A program made the translations under genes and the position numbers. A DNA stretch of 64,000 nucleotides from Subdoligranulum sp. (lineage in GTDB: Bacteria > Bacillota > Clostridia > Oscillospirales > Ruminococcaceae): NCBI GenBank assembly GCA_004555405.1, contig SFIE01000007.1:1-64000 (forward strand), given 5' to 3'. Shown piece by piece: positions 52,456 to 60,161 of this stretch (positions are counted from its first letter, which is position 1; each line of letters opens with the position of its first letter). The notes under the pieces were generated by a model. It saw nothing but the letters and a program-made list of their open reading frames with translations. It ran no database searches and was not told the DNA's origin.

Positions 52456-53136
52456 ATGGCAGCAACCCTTGCCCCCAAAATCAAGCGGCTCTACTGGATG
52501 GGCCGCTACATTGAGCGCACCTACACCAGCATTCGCGCCGTAAGGCTTTTGGCAGATGATTATGTGCATGGCGAAGAAGCCGAGTATGCCGAATATTGCC
52601 GCCGCCTTGGCATTCCCAACAGCTATAAGGATACCGCCGATTTTATCCTGCGCTATCTGTTTGACGAAGCCGATCCGCACAGCGTGATCTCCACCCTGCA
52701 CCGCGCCTGCCTGAACGCACGCGCTTTGCAGGATGTGATTCCGGATGAAACGCTGGTCTATATTCGTATGGCGCGCACCGCCATGGATGCGGCAGCCCAC
52801 AGCGCCGCCGCCGAGGTGGAGCTGCAGTGGGTGCTGGATGATATCATGGCCTTTCGCGGCAGCTGCTGCGAATATGTAGAGGATAAGGTGGGCCGTAATG
52901 TGATCAACACCGGCACCAGCGTAGAGCGCCTTACTTTGTATCTGCGCCTTGGCTATTCGCCCGAGCTGCGCCGCAAAGAGCTGAGCAAGCTGCTGAACCG
53001 GGCCTACAAAAGCCAGCTCACGCTGAACCAGTGTGTACGCAACCGCCTGATCGAACATGTGCTCAACAAAGAGACCCCCACCATGCCGGTTTCAGAGCAG
53101 CTGCAATGCGTGGAAAATCTGGTGCAGGGGCTGTGA
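52456..53136 (+). CDS. Orphan Alpha-E domain protein
   Basis: 226 residues, all helical. RLYWMGRYIERTYTSIRAVRLL at the N-terminus is the Alpha-E (DUF403) signature. These proteins normally sit beside an inactive ATP-grasp protein and a transglutaminase in a peptide-modification cluster; neither is present here. Typical Alpha-E domains are about 300 residues, so this one is shorter. ATG 52456 follows AAGGAGG. proC follows in the same direction, 45 bp on. Confidence 0.85.
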   Translation: MAATLAPKIKRLYWMGRYIERTYTSIRAVRLLADDYVHGEEAEYAEYCRRLGIPNSYKDTADFILRYLFDEADPHSVISTLHRACLNARALQDVIPDETLVYIRMARTAMDAAAHSAAAEVELQWVLDDIMAFRGSCCEYVEDKVGRNVINTGTSVERLTLYLRLGYSPELRRKELSKLLNRAYKSQLTLNQCVRNRLIEHVLNKETPTMPVSEQLQCVENLVQGL

Positions 53137-53181
53137 ATGTCAAAAATGCTTTGTGATCGAGAGAAAGGGTGTGCAAAGAGT

Positions 53182-53982
53182 ATGGAAAAAATCGGATTTA
53201 TCGGCTGCGGCAACATGGGCGGCGCGCTGGCAAGGGCCGCGTGCAAAAGCGGTGCGCCCGGCAATGTTGTGCTGGCCAACCGCACATTGGCCAAAGCGGA
53301 AGCACTGGCCGGTGAGCTTGGCTGCGCCGTGGGCAGCAACCAGAGTATTGCACAGAACTGTGAATGGATCTTTTTGGGGGTAAAGCCCCAGATGATGGCC
53401 GATATGCTGGCCGGGATTGCCCCCGTGCTGAAGGCACGCCAAGGCGGCTTTGTGCTGGTAAGCATGGCCGCCGGGCTTTCCTGCCAGAGCATTGCCGACA
53501 TGGCGGGCGGTGACTATCCGGTGATCCGCATTATGCCCAACACCCCCGCCGCCATTGGGCAGGGCGTGGTGCAGGTTTGCGGCCGCGGCGTTTCGCGCGC
53601 GCAGCTGGATGCCTGCAAGGCCATTCTGGCCCCCGCCGGTCTGGTGGATGAGATCGACGAAAAGCTCATTGACGCCGCCAGCTGCGTTTCGGGCTGCGGG
53701 CCTGCCTTTGCGTATCTGTTTATGGAAGCCCTGGCAGACGGCGGCGTGGCCTGCGGCCTGCCGCGTGAGCAGGCCTTGCGCTATGCGGCGCAAATGGTGG
53801 CCGGAAGCGCCGAAATGGTGCTGCAGAGCGGCCGCCACCCCGGGCAGCTGAAGGATGCTGTGTGCAGCCCCGGCGGCACCACCATTCAGGGAGTGCGCGC
53901 ACTGGAGGCAAACGGCTTCCGCTCGGCAGCCATGGAGGCTGTGCTGGCAGCCTATGAAAAAACATTGAAACTGGGCAAGTAA
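53182..53982 (+). CDS. proC: Pyrroline-5-carboxylate reductase
   Basis: 266 residues. Rossmann motif IGFIGCGNMGGALARA at the start, VKPQMMADML, IRIMPNTPAAIGQG and the C-terminal SCVSGCGPAFAYLFMEALAD and GGTTIQGVRALE motifs. It reduces pyrroline-5-carboxylate to proline, completing the path begun by proBA. ATG 53182 gives the usual N-terminus; an upstream in-frame ATG at 53137 would add 15 residues of no known use. Confidence 0.97.
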   Translation: MEKIGFIGCGNMGGALARAACKSGAPGNVVLANRTLAKAEALAGELGCAVGSNQSIAQNCEWIFLGVKPQMMADMLAGIAPVLKARQGGFVLVSMAAGLSCQSIADMAGGDYPVIRIMPNTPAAIGQGVVQVCGRGVSRAQLDACKAILAPAGLVDEIDEKLIDAASCVSGCGPAFAYLFMEALADGGVACGLPREQALRYAAQMVAGSAEMVLQSGRHPGQLKDAVCSPGGTTIQGVRALEANGFRSAAMEAVLAAYEKTLKLGK

Positions 53983-53989
53983 AAATTTC

Positions 53990-54025
53990 AGCCCCGCAGG
54001 CGGCCCTTCCGCTGCGGGGCTTTTT
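53990..54025 (+). terminator. Terminator of the Alpha-E/proC unit
   Basis: AGCCCCGCAG (53990-53999) pairs with CTGCGGGGCT (54012-54021), then T. It ends 18 bp before the next start codon. Confidence 0.9.
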
Positions 54026-54042
54026 ACACGGGGGAAACAGGC

Positions 54043-56646
54043 ATGAAACATTTGGCAGCGGGCATTCTGGCCCATGTGGATGCGGGCAAAACCACGCTTT
54101 CCGAGGCTCTTTTGTACCATAGCGGTGCCATTAAAAAGCTGGGCCGGGTGGATCATCAGGATGCCTTTCTGGACACACAGGCCCTGGAGCGCCAGCGGGG
54201 CATCACCATTTTTTCCAAACAGGCCGTGCTGCCGCTGGCACAGGATCTTCAGCTGCATTTGCTGGACACCCCCGGCCATGTGGATTTTTCCGCCGAAGCC
54301 GAGCGCACACTGCAGGTGCTGGATTTTGCGGTGCTGGTGATCAGCGGCACCGATGGGGTGCAGGCCCACACCGAAACTCTGTGGCAGCTTTTGCACCGCT
54401 ATCAGATTCCCACCTTTTTGTTTGTGAACAAAATGGATCTGCCCGGCGCAAACCGCGAGGCCCTGCGCAGCGCCCTGCAAAGCCGCCTGGGCGCAGGCTG
54501 TGTGGATATGGCCGCCCCCGACTGGGCCGAGCAGGCCGCCCTGTGCGACGAACAACTGATGGAAGCCTACCTTGCCGGTAAAGAGCTGCCCGCCGCCGAG
54601 CTGCGGCGCTGTGTGGCCCGCCGCAAGCTGTTTCCCTGCTATTTTGGCTCGGCCCTGAAGCTGCAGGGCATCTGCGAGCTTTTGCAGGGCATGGCCGCGC
54701 TGGCCCCGCAGCCCGAATACCCCGCCGAATTTGCTGCGCGCGTGTTTAAGATCAGCCGCAGCGAGCAGGGCGAGCGCCTTACCTGGCTTAAGGTGACCGG
54801 CGGCAGCCTGCAGGTGCGCAGTCTGCTGCACCAACAAAGCGGCGGCGAACATTGGGAAGAAAAAGTAAATCAACTCCGTGTATATTCCGGCACGAAATAT
54901 ACAACTATAGAAAAAGCCGAGGCAGGCAGCATCGTGGCTGTTACAGGCCCCGAAAAAACCTGGGCCGGGCAGGCACTGGGCAGCGAACCCGAGGGGCAGG
55001 CCCCGGCGCTGGAGCCCGTGCTCACCTGCCGTGTGCTGCTGCCCGAGGGCTGCGATGCCCGGGTGATGCTGCAAAATCTGCGCCAGCTGCAGGAAGAAGA
55101 CCCTCAGCTGCACATTGTGTGGCAGGAGGCCTTGGGCGAGATCCACTTGCGGCTGATGGGCGAGGTGCAGCTGGAGGTGCTGCAAAGCGTAATCGAAACA
55201 CGCTTTGGTGTGCGCGTAGCATTTGGCCCCGGCAGCATTTTATACCGCGAAACCATCGCCGCCCCCGTAGAGGGCGTGGGCCATTTTGAGCCGCTGCGCC
55301 ACTATGCCGAGGTACACCTGCTGTTGGAGCCTGCGCCCCGGGGCAGCGGCCTGCATTTTGAATCCGCCTGCAGCGAGGATAAGCTGGACCGCAACTGGCA
55401 GCGCCTGATTTTAACGCATCTGGAAGAAAAAGAGCATCTTGGCTGCCTGACGGGCTCTCCCATCACCGATATGAAGATCACTTTGGTGGCAGGGCGCGCC
55501 CACGCCAAGCACACCGAGGGCGGCGATTTTCGTCAGGCCACCTACCGCGCCGTGCGGCAGGGCCTGCGCAAGGCACAGCCGGTGCTGCTGGAGCCTGTGT
55601 ATCAGTTTTCGCTGGAGGTGCCCGCCGAGCAGGTGGGCCGCGCCATGAACGATCTGCAGCGCATGGGCGCACAGTTTGAGCCCCCCGAAACTTTGGGAGA
55701 TACCGCCCGCCTTTCGGGCAGCGGCCCCGTGCGCACCCTGCAGGACTATGGCCGTCAGGTGGCGGCCTACACCCACGGGCTGGGCCGCTGGAACGCCTGC
55801 GCCGCCGGGTATCAGCCCTGCGCCGATGCCGAGGCCGTGGCCGCCGGGATCGGCTATGAGGCTGACCGCGACACCGCCAACCCCGCCGATTCGGTGTTTT
55901 GCAGCCACGGTGCCGGAATCGTGGTTCCGTGGAACGAGGTGGAAAGCCATGCCCACCTGCCCATGCTTTCGCTGCACCCTGCGCCGCAAGAGGATGCCCC
56001 CGCCCGCACGGTGCGGCGCAGCAACACGGGTTACACCGGCACGCTGGAAGAGGACAAAGAACTGCTGGCCATTTATGAAAAGCGATTCGGCCCCATTCGG
56101 CGGCGCGATCTGCTGAGCAATGGGGCGCAGCGCGTGCAGGAGCAAAATCACCCTGCCGAGCCCCTGCCGCCCGTGCAGGCCGCCGGGCTGAATCTGGAAG
56201 GCGCGCAGGAATATCTTTTGGTGGACGGCTACAACATTATTTTTGCCTGGGAAGAGCTGCAGGCGCTGGCACGGCAGAATCTGGATGCCGCGCGCCGGGC
56301 GCTGATCGACCTTTTGTGCAATTATCAGGGCTTTCGCAAATGCTGCCTGATTCTGGTATTCGATGCCTACCGTGTGCGCGGCAATCCGGGCAGCGTAACG
56401 CGCGAGGGCGGCATTCATGTGGTGTACACCCGCGAAGCCGAAACCGCCGACAGCTACATTGAGCGCGCCACCTACCAGCTGGGCAAAAACCGCCGGGTGC
56501 GGGTGGCCACCAGCGACGGCACCGAGCAAATGATCATTCTGGGCCACGGCAGCCTGCGCGTAAGCGCCCGGGCCTTCAAGCAGGAAGTGGAGGCCGTGAA
56601 CGGCGAGATCCGAAAAATTCTGGAATCACAAAACAGCCTTCGCTGA
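54043..56646 (+). CDS. EF-G/Tet(M)-like translational GTPase fused to a YacP/Rae1-like NYN endoribonuclease
   Basis: 867 residues. Residues 1 to about 690 are an EF-G-type GTPase of the ribosomal protection subgroup: G1 AHVDAGKTT (10-18), G2 RGIT (52-55), G3 DTPGHVDF (75-82), G4 NKMD (129-132), then beta-barrel, EF-G III/V-like and domain IV parts. A 35-residue linker leads to an NYN/PIN-type nuclease domain from 725: LLVDGYN (Asp728), VFDAYRVRG (Asp774), EAETADSYIER (Glu800, Asp803) and VATSDGTEQ (Asp825), the acidic set of YacP. Rae1/YacP of Bacillus subtilis cuts mRNA in the ribosomal A site. The fusion should bring a nuclease to the factor-binding site of the ribosome. Tet(M) is about 640 residues and lacks this domain. 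Tetracycline resistance is possible but not the best reading. Confidence 0.9.
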   Translation: MKHLAAGILAHVDAGKTTLSEALLYHSGAIKKLGRVDHQDAFLDTQALERQRGITIFSKQAVLPLAQDLQLHLLDTPGHVDFSAEAERTLQVLDFAVLVISGTDGVQAHTETLWQLLHRYQIPTFLFVNKMDLPGANREALRSALQSRLGAGCVDMAAPDWAEQAALCDEQLMEAYLAGKELPAAELRRCVARRKLFPCYFGSALKLQGICELLQGMAALAPQPEYPAEFAARVFKISRSEQGERLTWLKVTGGSLQVRSLLHQQSGGEHWEEKVNQLRVYSGTKYTTIEKAEAGSIVAVTGPEKTWAGQALGSEPEGQAPALEPVLTCRVLLPEGCDARVMLQNLRQLQEEDPQLHIVWQEALGEIHLRLMGEVQLEVLQSVIETRFGVRVAFGPGSILYRETIAAPVEGVGHFEPLRHYAEVHLLLEPAPRGSGLHFESACSEDKLDRNWQRLILTHLEEKEHLGCLTGSPITDMKITLVAGRAHAKHTEGGDFRQATYRAVRQGLRKAQPVLLEPVYQFSLEVPAEQVGRAMNDLQRMGAQFEPPETLGDTARLSGSGPVRTLQDYGRQVAAYTHGLGRWNACAAGYQPCADAEAVAAGIGYEADRDTANPADSVFCSHGAGIVVPWNEVESHAHLPMLSLHPAPQEDAPARTVRRSNTGYTGTLEEDKELLAIYEKRFGPIRRRDLLSNGAQRVQEQNHPAEPLPPVQAAGLNLEGAQEYLLVDGYNIIFAWEELQALARQNLDAARRALIDLLCNYQGFRKCCLILVFDAYRVRGNPGSVTREGGIHVVYTREAETADSYIERATYQLGKNRRVRVATSDGTEQMIILGHGSLRVSARAFKQEVEAVNGEIRKILESQNSLR

Positions 56647-56664
56647 TCCCGGCACTTACAGCAG

Positions 56665-56698
56665 CCGGGGGCCCCGCACTGCGGAGCCCCCGGTTTTT
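56665..56698 (+). terminator. Terminator after the GTPase-NYN gene
   Basis: CCGGGGGC (56665-56672) pairs with GCCCCCGG (56686-56693) around an inner CCGCA/TGCGG step, then five T. Confidence 0.9.
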
Positions 56699-56700
56699 GC

Positions 56701-57054
56701 TTATTTCATGCAGCCCCGCAGCAGCTCCTGCGGCTCTGCGCCAAACAGCTTGGCCAGCGCGATCAGGTTGGTGGTGTTGGGCTCGGAGGCACCGGATTCC
56801 CACTTGCTCACAGCCTGTCGGCTCACGCCCAGCTCTGCAGCCACAAAGTCCTGCGTCATGCCGCAGGCATTGCGGTGCTCTTTGATGGATTCTCCCAGGG
56901 GCTTTCGCATGGAAATGCTCTGGGCGCTGCCCTCGTTCACCTTAATATAGGTGCGCAGCGCCTTGATGATCAAAAAAGCAATGTAAATAATCCCGCCGTA
57001 GATCACGATTGTCAATGCCAGTGCAAGCGCACCGGCCAGTATTGCCATAAACAT
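56701..57054 (-). CDS. XRE-family helix-turn-helix protein with N-terminal membrane helix
   Basis: 117 residues. One N-terminal hydrophobic helix (ILAGALALALTIVIYGGIIY, continuing to about residue 33) precedes a Cro/CI-type HTH: IKEHRNACGMTQDFVAAELG, VSRQAVSKWESG, PNTTNLIALAKLFG. The order membrane-then-HTH is the reverse of the common arrangement, in which the HTH comes first. AAAGGAG lies ten bases before the ATG. It may be a membrane-tethered regulator; no partner or target is evident. Confidence 0.85.
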   Translation of the reverse strand: MFMAILAGALALALTIVIYGGIIYIAFLIIKALRTYIKVNEGSAQSISMRKPLGESIKEHRNACGMTQDFVAAELGVSRQAVSKWESGASEPNTTNLIALAKLFGAEPQELLRGCMK

Positions 57055-57133
57055 GGTATGTACTCCTTTTTTTGGGCAAAGCCGTGGGGCTTTGCGTTTT
57101 TCCTATGGGCCTTCCGCCCTCGGTTTGTTTTAG

Positions 57134-57292
57134 GGCAATACCGCATCATTCTAAGTGCCGATGCAGCGAGCGAGAAGTGCAAGCTGCTAAGCAAAAAGCG
57201 CAGATAATACTTTGTGCTGCAAAGGTGAGCGCCGCCAGTGGCGGATACAGCGAACCGATTAAGCCGTCAGGCGTGAATGGTGCGGTATAGCC
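57134..57292 (+). mobile_element. MITE-like element, copy B (159 bp)
   Basis: Starts GGCAATACCGCATCATTC and ends GAATGGTGCGGTATAGCC: 18-bp ends that are inverse repeats with two mismatches. A 4-bp direct repeat TTAG flanks it (57130-57133 and 57293-57296). The first 27 bases equal those of copy A, and the 33-base ends share AGCCGTCAGGCG. No open frame of note lies inside; it needs a transposase in trans. It sits in the gap between the HTH gene and arsR. Confidence 0.85.
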
Positions 57293-57376
57293 TTAGTATA
57301 CACAGATCGGGCGGTTTTGTCTGCCAACCTGCGCGCAACTTTTCGGTTGCCCCCGCATTTTTGCCCCAAAAGCCTA

Positions 57377-57405
57377 TTGACAACGCCCTGCAGAGGGCCT
57401 ATACT
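57377..57405 (+). promoter_or_regulatory. Promoter of the metal-resistance operon
   Basis: Consensus TTGACA (57377-57382), 17-bp spacer, TATACT (57400-57405). Confidence 0.85.
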
Positions 57406-57417
57406 ATATTCAAACAA

Positions 57418-57433
57418 ATGAACACCTGTTCAT
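57418..57433. promoter_or_regulatory. ArsR/CadC-type operator
   Basis: Perfect inverted repeat ATGAACA-CC-TGTTCAT, twelve bases after the -10 box. This is the classic form of ArsR/SmtB-family operators, so self-repression by the next gene is likely. Confidence 0.8.
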
Positions 57434-57449
57434 ATGAAAGGAGAATCCT

Positions 57450-57830
57450 ATGGCGCACACCCACCCCGCAGGCGCACCCTGCTGCGAATTTCTGGCCGTG
57501 CATGAGGACACTGTGCAGCGCGTTCGCTCGCTTTTGCCCGGTGAAGACGATCTGTACGATCTGGCCGAGCTGTTCAAGGTGTTCGGCGATTCCACACGCA
57601 TCAAAATTTTGTATGTGCTGTTTGAAAGCGAGCTTTGCGTGTGCGATATTGCCCAGCTTTTGGGCATGACGCAAAGCGCCGTGAGCCATCAGCTGCGCAT
57701 TTTGAAAAGCAACAAGCTGGTGAAATTTCGGCGCGAGGGCAAAACGGTTTTTTATTCGCTGGATGATGACCATGTGCGCAGCATTCTGAGCCTTGGCATG
57801 GAGCATCTGGACGAAGCCGACTCCATCTGA
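57450..57830 (+). CDS. ArsR/SmtB-family metal-responsive repressor (CadC-like)
   Basis: 126 residues. The winged helix has FGDSTRIKILYVLFE, DIAQLLGMTQSAVSHQLRIL and KLVKFRREGKTVFYSLDD. Candidate metal ligands are Cys11-Cys12 near the N-terminus and Cys63/Cys65 in ELCVCDIA, the pattern of CadC-type Cd/Pb/Zn sensors. Apo-repressor should bind the inverted repeat at 57418-57433 and release on metal binding. First gene of the operon with the HMA protein and the P-type ATPase. Confidence 0.95.
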   Translation: MAHTHPAGAPCCEFLAVHEDTVQRVRSLLPGEDDLYDLAELFKVFGDSTRIKILYVLFESELCVCDIAQLLGMTQSAVSHQLRILKSNKLVKFRREGKTVFYSLDDDHVRSILSLGMEHLDEADSI

Positions 57831-57884
57831 AGCACCGCACGATCCTGCACCCAATGATTATTTACTAAACAAAGGAGCATCCTT

Positions 57885-58103
57885 ATGAAAAAGACTTACA
57901 AGATCGAAGTTGACTGCGCCAACTGCGCCAACAAGATGGAACAGGCTGCCCGCACCACCCCCGGTGTGGCCGAAGCCACGGTTAGCTTTATGACCCAGAA
58001 AATGAGCGTGACCTTTGCCGAAGGGGCTGACCCCAAGGCTGTGATGCAGGACGTGCTGAAGAACTGCAAAAAGGTAGAGGACGACTGCGAAATTTATCTG
58101 TAA
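57885..58103 (+). CDS. Stand-alone heavy-metal-associated (HMA) domain protein
   Basis: 72 residues with the CxxC motif DCANCANKM (Cys11, Cys14). In many CadA/ZntA pumps this domain is the N-terminus of the pump; here it is a separate gene 35 bp before an ATPase that lacks it. It probably hands metal to the pump. Confidence 0.92.
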   Translation: MKKTYKIEVDCANCANKMEQAARTTPGVAEATVSFMTQKMSVTFAEGADPKAVMQDVLKNCKKVEDDCEIYL

Positions 58104-58138
58104 CCGGTTTTCACTCTGAGCCAACGGGAGAAACTGCC

Positions 58139-60004
58139 ATGAACAAAAAGCAAAAAAAGCTGCTTACCCGCATTCTGGTTTCGCTGCCCATGGTGGCGGC
58201 CTTGCACTTTGTGCCCGTTCACGGGCTTTTGCAGCTGGCGCTGTATCTGGTGCCCTATCTCATCGTGGGGCATGACATTTTAAAAAAGGCCGTCAAGGGC
58301 ATTGGCAATCATCAGGTGTTTGATGAAAACTTTCTGATGGCGGTGGCCACCGTGGGCGCTATGGCGCTGGGCGAATATGCCGAGGGCTGCGCCGTTATGC
58401 TGTTTTACCAGATCGGTGAGCTGTTTCAAAGCTATGCCGTGGGCAAAAGCCGCCAGAACATCAGCCAGCTGATGGATATTCGCCCCGACTACGCCAACAT
58501 GGAAAAGGACGGCCAGCTGGAGCAGGTGGACCCAGACGAAGTGCCCGTTGGCAGCATCATCACCGTGCAGCCCGGTGAGCGCGTGCCCATCGACGGCATT
58601 GTCACCGAAGGTGAAAGCACCCTGAACACCAGCGCTTTGACCGGTGAAAGCCTGCCGCGTGAGGTGAGCGCCGGGCAGGAAGTGATCAGCGGCTGTGTGA
58701 ACATGACCGGCCTTTTGCGCATTCGCACCACCAAGGAATTCGGCGAGTCCACCGTGGCGCGCATTTTGGATCTGGTGGAAAACAGCAGCATGAAAAAGGC
58801 CAAGGCCGAAAACTTCATCACCAAGTTTGCCCGCTACTACACCCCCGCCGTGTGCTGCGGCGCGCTGGCGCTGGCCTTGATCCCGCCGGTGTTCCGTTTG
58901 CTTACGGGCAGCCCGGCGGCGTGGAGCAGCTGGATCTTCCGGGCGCTCACCTTCCTGGTCATCAGCTGCCCGTGTGCGTTGGTGATCAGCATTCCGCTTT
59001 CCTTTTTCGGCGGCATTGGCGGGGCCAGCCGCCTGGGCATTCTGGTAAAGGGCAGCAACTATCTGGAAGCCCTTGCCAAAACCAAAACCATCGTGTTCGA
59101 CAAAACCGGCACCCTCACACAGGGCGTGTTTGAGGTGAGCAGCCTGCACCCGGTGGGCTGCACCGAGGCCGAGCTGCTGGAAACCGCCGCGCTGGCCGAA
59201 TGCTACTCGGGCCACCCCATCAGCCAGAGCCTGCGCAAGGCTTACGGCAAGCCTATAGACCAAAGCCGTGTGAGCGAGGTGAACGAGGTGGGCGGCCACG
59301 GCCTTACCGCCCTTGTGGACGGGCGGCGCGTTGCCGCCGGCAACGCCCGCCTGATGGATAAGCTGGGCATTGCCTGCGATGCCCCCGCCGCCCCCGGCAC
59401 GGTGGTACACATTGCCATCGACGGGCGCTATGCGGGCTATGTGCTGATCAGCGATCAGCTGAAGCCCCACGCCAGGGCCGCCCTGCAGGCGCTGAAGGCA
59501 AGCGGCATCAAAAAAACCGTGATGCTCACCGGCGATTCGGCTTCGGTGGCGCAAAGCGTGGCCTCCCAGCTGGGGCTGGATGAATTTCACGCCGAGCTTT
59601 TGCCCGGCGACAAGGTGGAGCGGGTAGAGCAACTGCTGGCACAAAATGCAAAGGGTGAGCTGCTGGCCTTTGTGGGGGACGGCATCAACGATGCCCCCGT
59701 GCTTTCGCGCGCCGATATTGGCATTGCCATGGGCGCGCTGGGCAGCGATGCCGCCATTGAAGCCGCCGACATTGTGCTGATGGACGATGACCCTGCGCGC
59801 ATTGCCACCGCCATCAAAATCAGCCGCCGCACGCTGGGCATCGTGTATCAGAACATTGTGTTTGCGCTGGCTGTAAAGGCCGCATGTCTGGTGCTGGGCG
59901 CCATGGGCATTGCCAATATGTGGGTGGCCATTTTTGCCGATGTGGGCGTAATGGTGATCGCCGTGCTCAACGCCGTGCGCGCACTTTCCACCAAAGGGCT
60001 GTAA
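58139..60004 (+). CDS. cadA: P1B-type heavy-metal ATPase (Cd/Zn/Pb exporter type)
   Basis: 621 residues. The membrane metal site CPC (277-279, VISCPCALVISIP), phosphorylated Asp321 in DKTGT, actuator ALTGES, MLTGD and GDGINDAPVL are all present; GHPISQ gives the conserved HP pair. The N-terminal HMA domain is absent and supplied as the previous gene. With a CadC-like repressor the likely ions are Cd2+, Zn2+ or Pb2+. The pump should export them to detoxify the cytosol. A terminator follows. Confidence 0.94.
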   Translation: MNKKQKKLLTRILVSLPMVAALHFVPVHGLLQLALYLVPYLIVGHDILKKAVKGIGNHQVFDENFLMAVATVGAMALGEYAEGCAVMLFYQIGELFQSYAVGKSRQNISQLMDIRPDYANMEKDGQLEQVDPDEVPVGSIITVQPGERVPIDGIVTEGESTLNTSALTGESLPREVSAGQEVISGCVNMTGLLRIRTTKEFGESTVARILDLVENSSMKKAKAENFITKFARYYTPAVCCGALALALIPPVFRLLTGSPAAWSSWIFRALTFLVISCPCALVISIPLSFFGGIGGASRLGILVKGSNYLEALAKTKTIVFDKTGTLTQGVFEVSSLHPVGCTEAELLETAALAECYSGHPISQSLRKAYGKPIDQSRVSEVNEVGGHGLTALVDGRRVAAGNARLMDKLGIACDAPAAPGTVVHIAIDGRYAGYVLISDQLKPHARAALQALKASGIKKTVMLTGDSASVAQSVASQLGLDEFHAELLPGDKVERVEQLLAQNAKGELLAFVGDGINDAPVLSRADIGIAMGALGSDAAIEAADIVLMDDDPARIATAIKISRRTLGIVYQNIVFALAVKAACLVLGAMGIANMWVAIFADVGVMVIAVLNAVRALSTKGL

Positions 60005-60011
60005 CTCTTTC

Positions 60012-60050
60012 TCCGGCTTTCCCGGCCAAACGGGAGGGCCGGATTTTTTT
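60012..60050 (+). terminator. Terminator of the metal-resistance operon
   Basis: TCCGGC (60012-60017) pairs with GCCGGA (60038-60043), with an inner CCCG/CGGG step, and seven T. Confidence 0.85.
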
Positions 60051-60161
60051 GTCCGCCGCCCCTTGCATAAAGTATTGCACATATTGGGGGGCGGGTGTAA
60101 GATAAAAGTAATATCCCGGCTGCCCGGCAGCCGATCATGGAAAACCACCTTGGAGGAGCCC

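Noticed and set aside
54043..56646. Acquired tetracycline resistance gene
   Set aside because: The protein carries an extra nuclease domain, has host-like base composition and no mobile genes beside it; a housekeeping or stress role is more likely.
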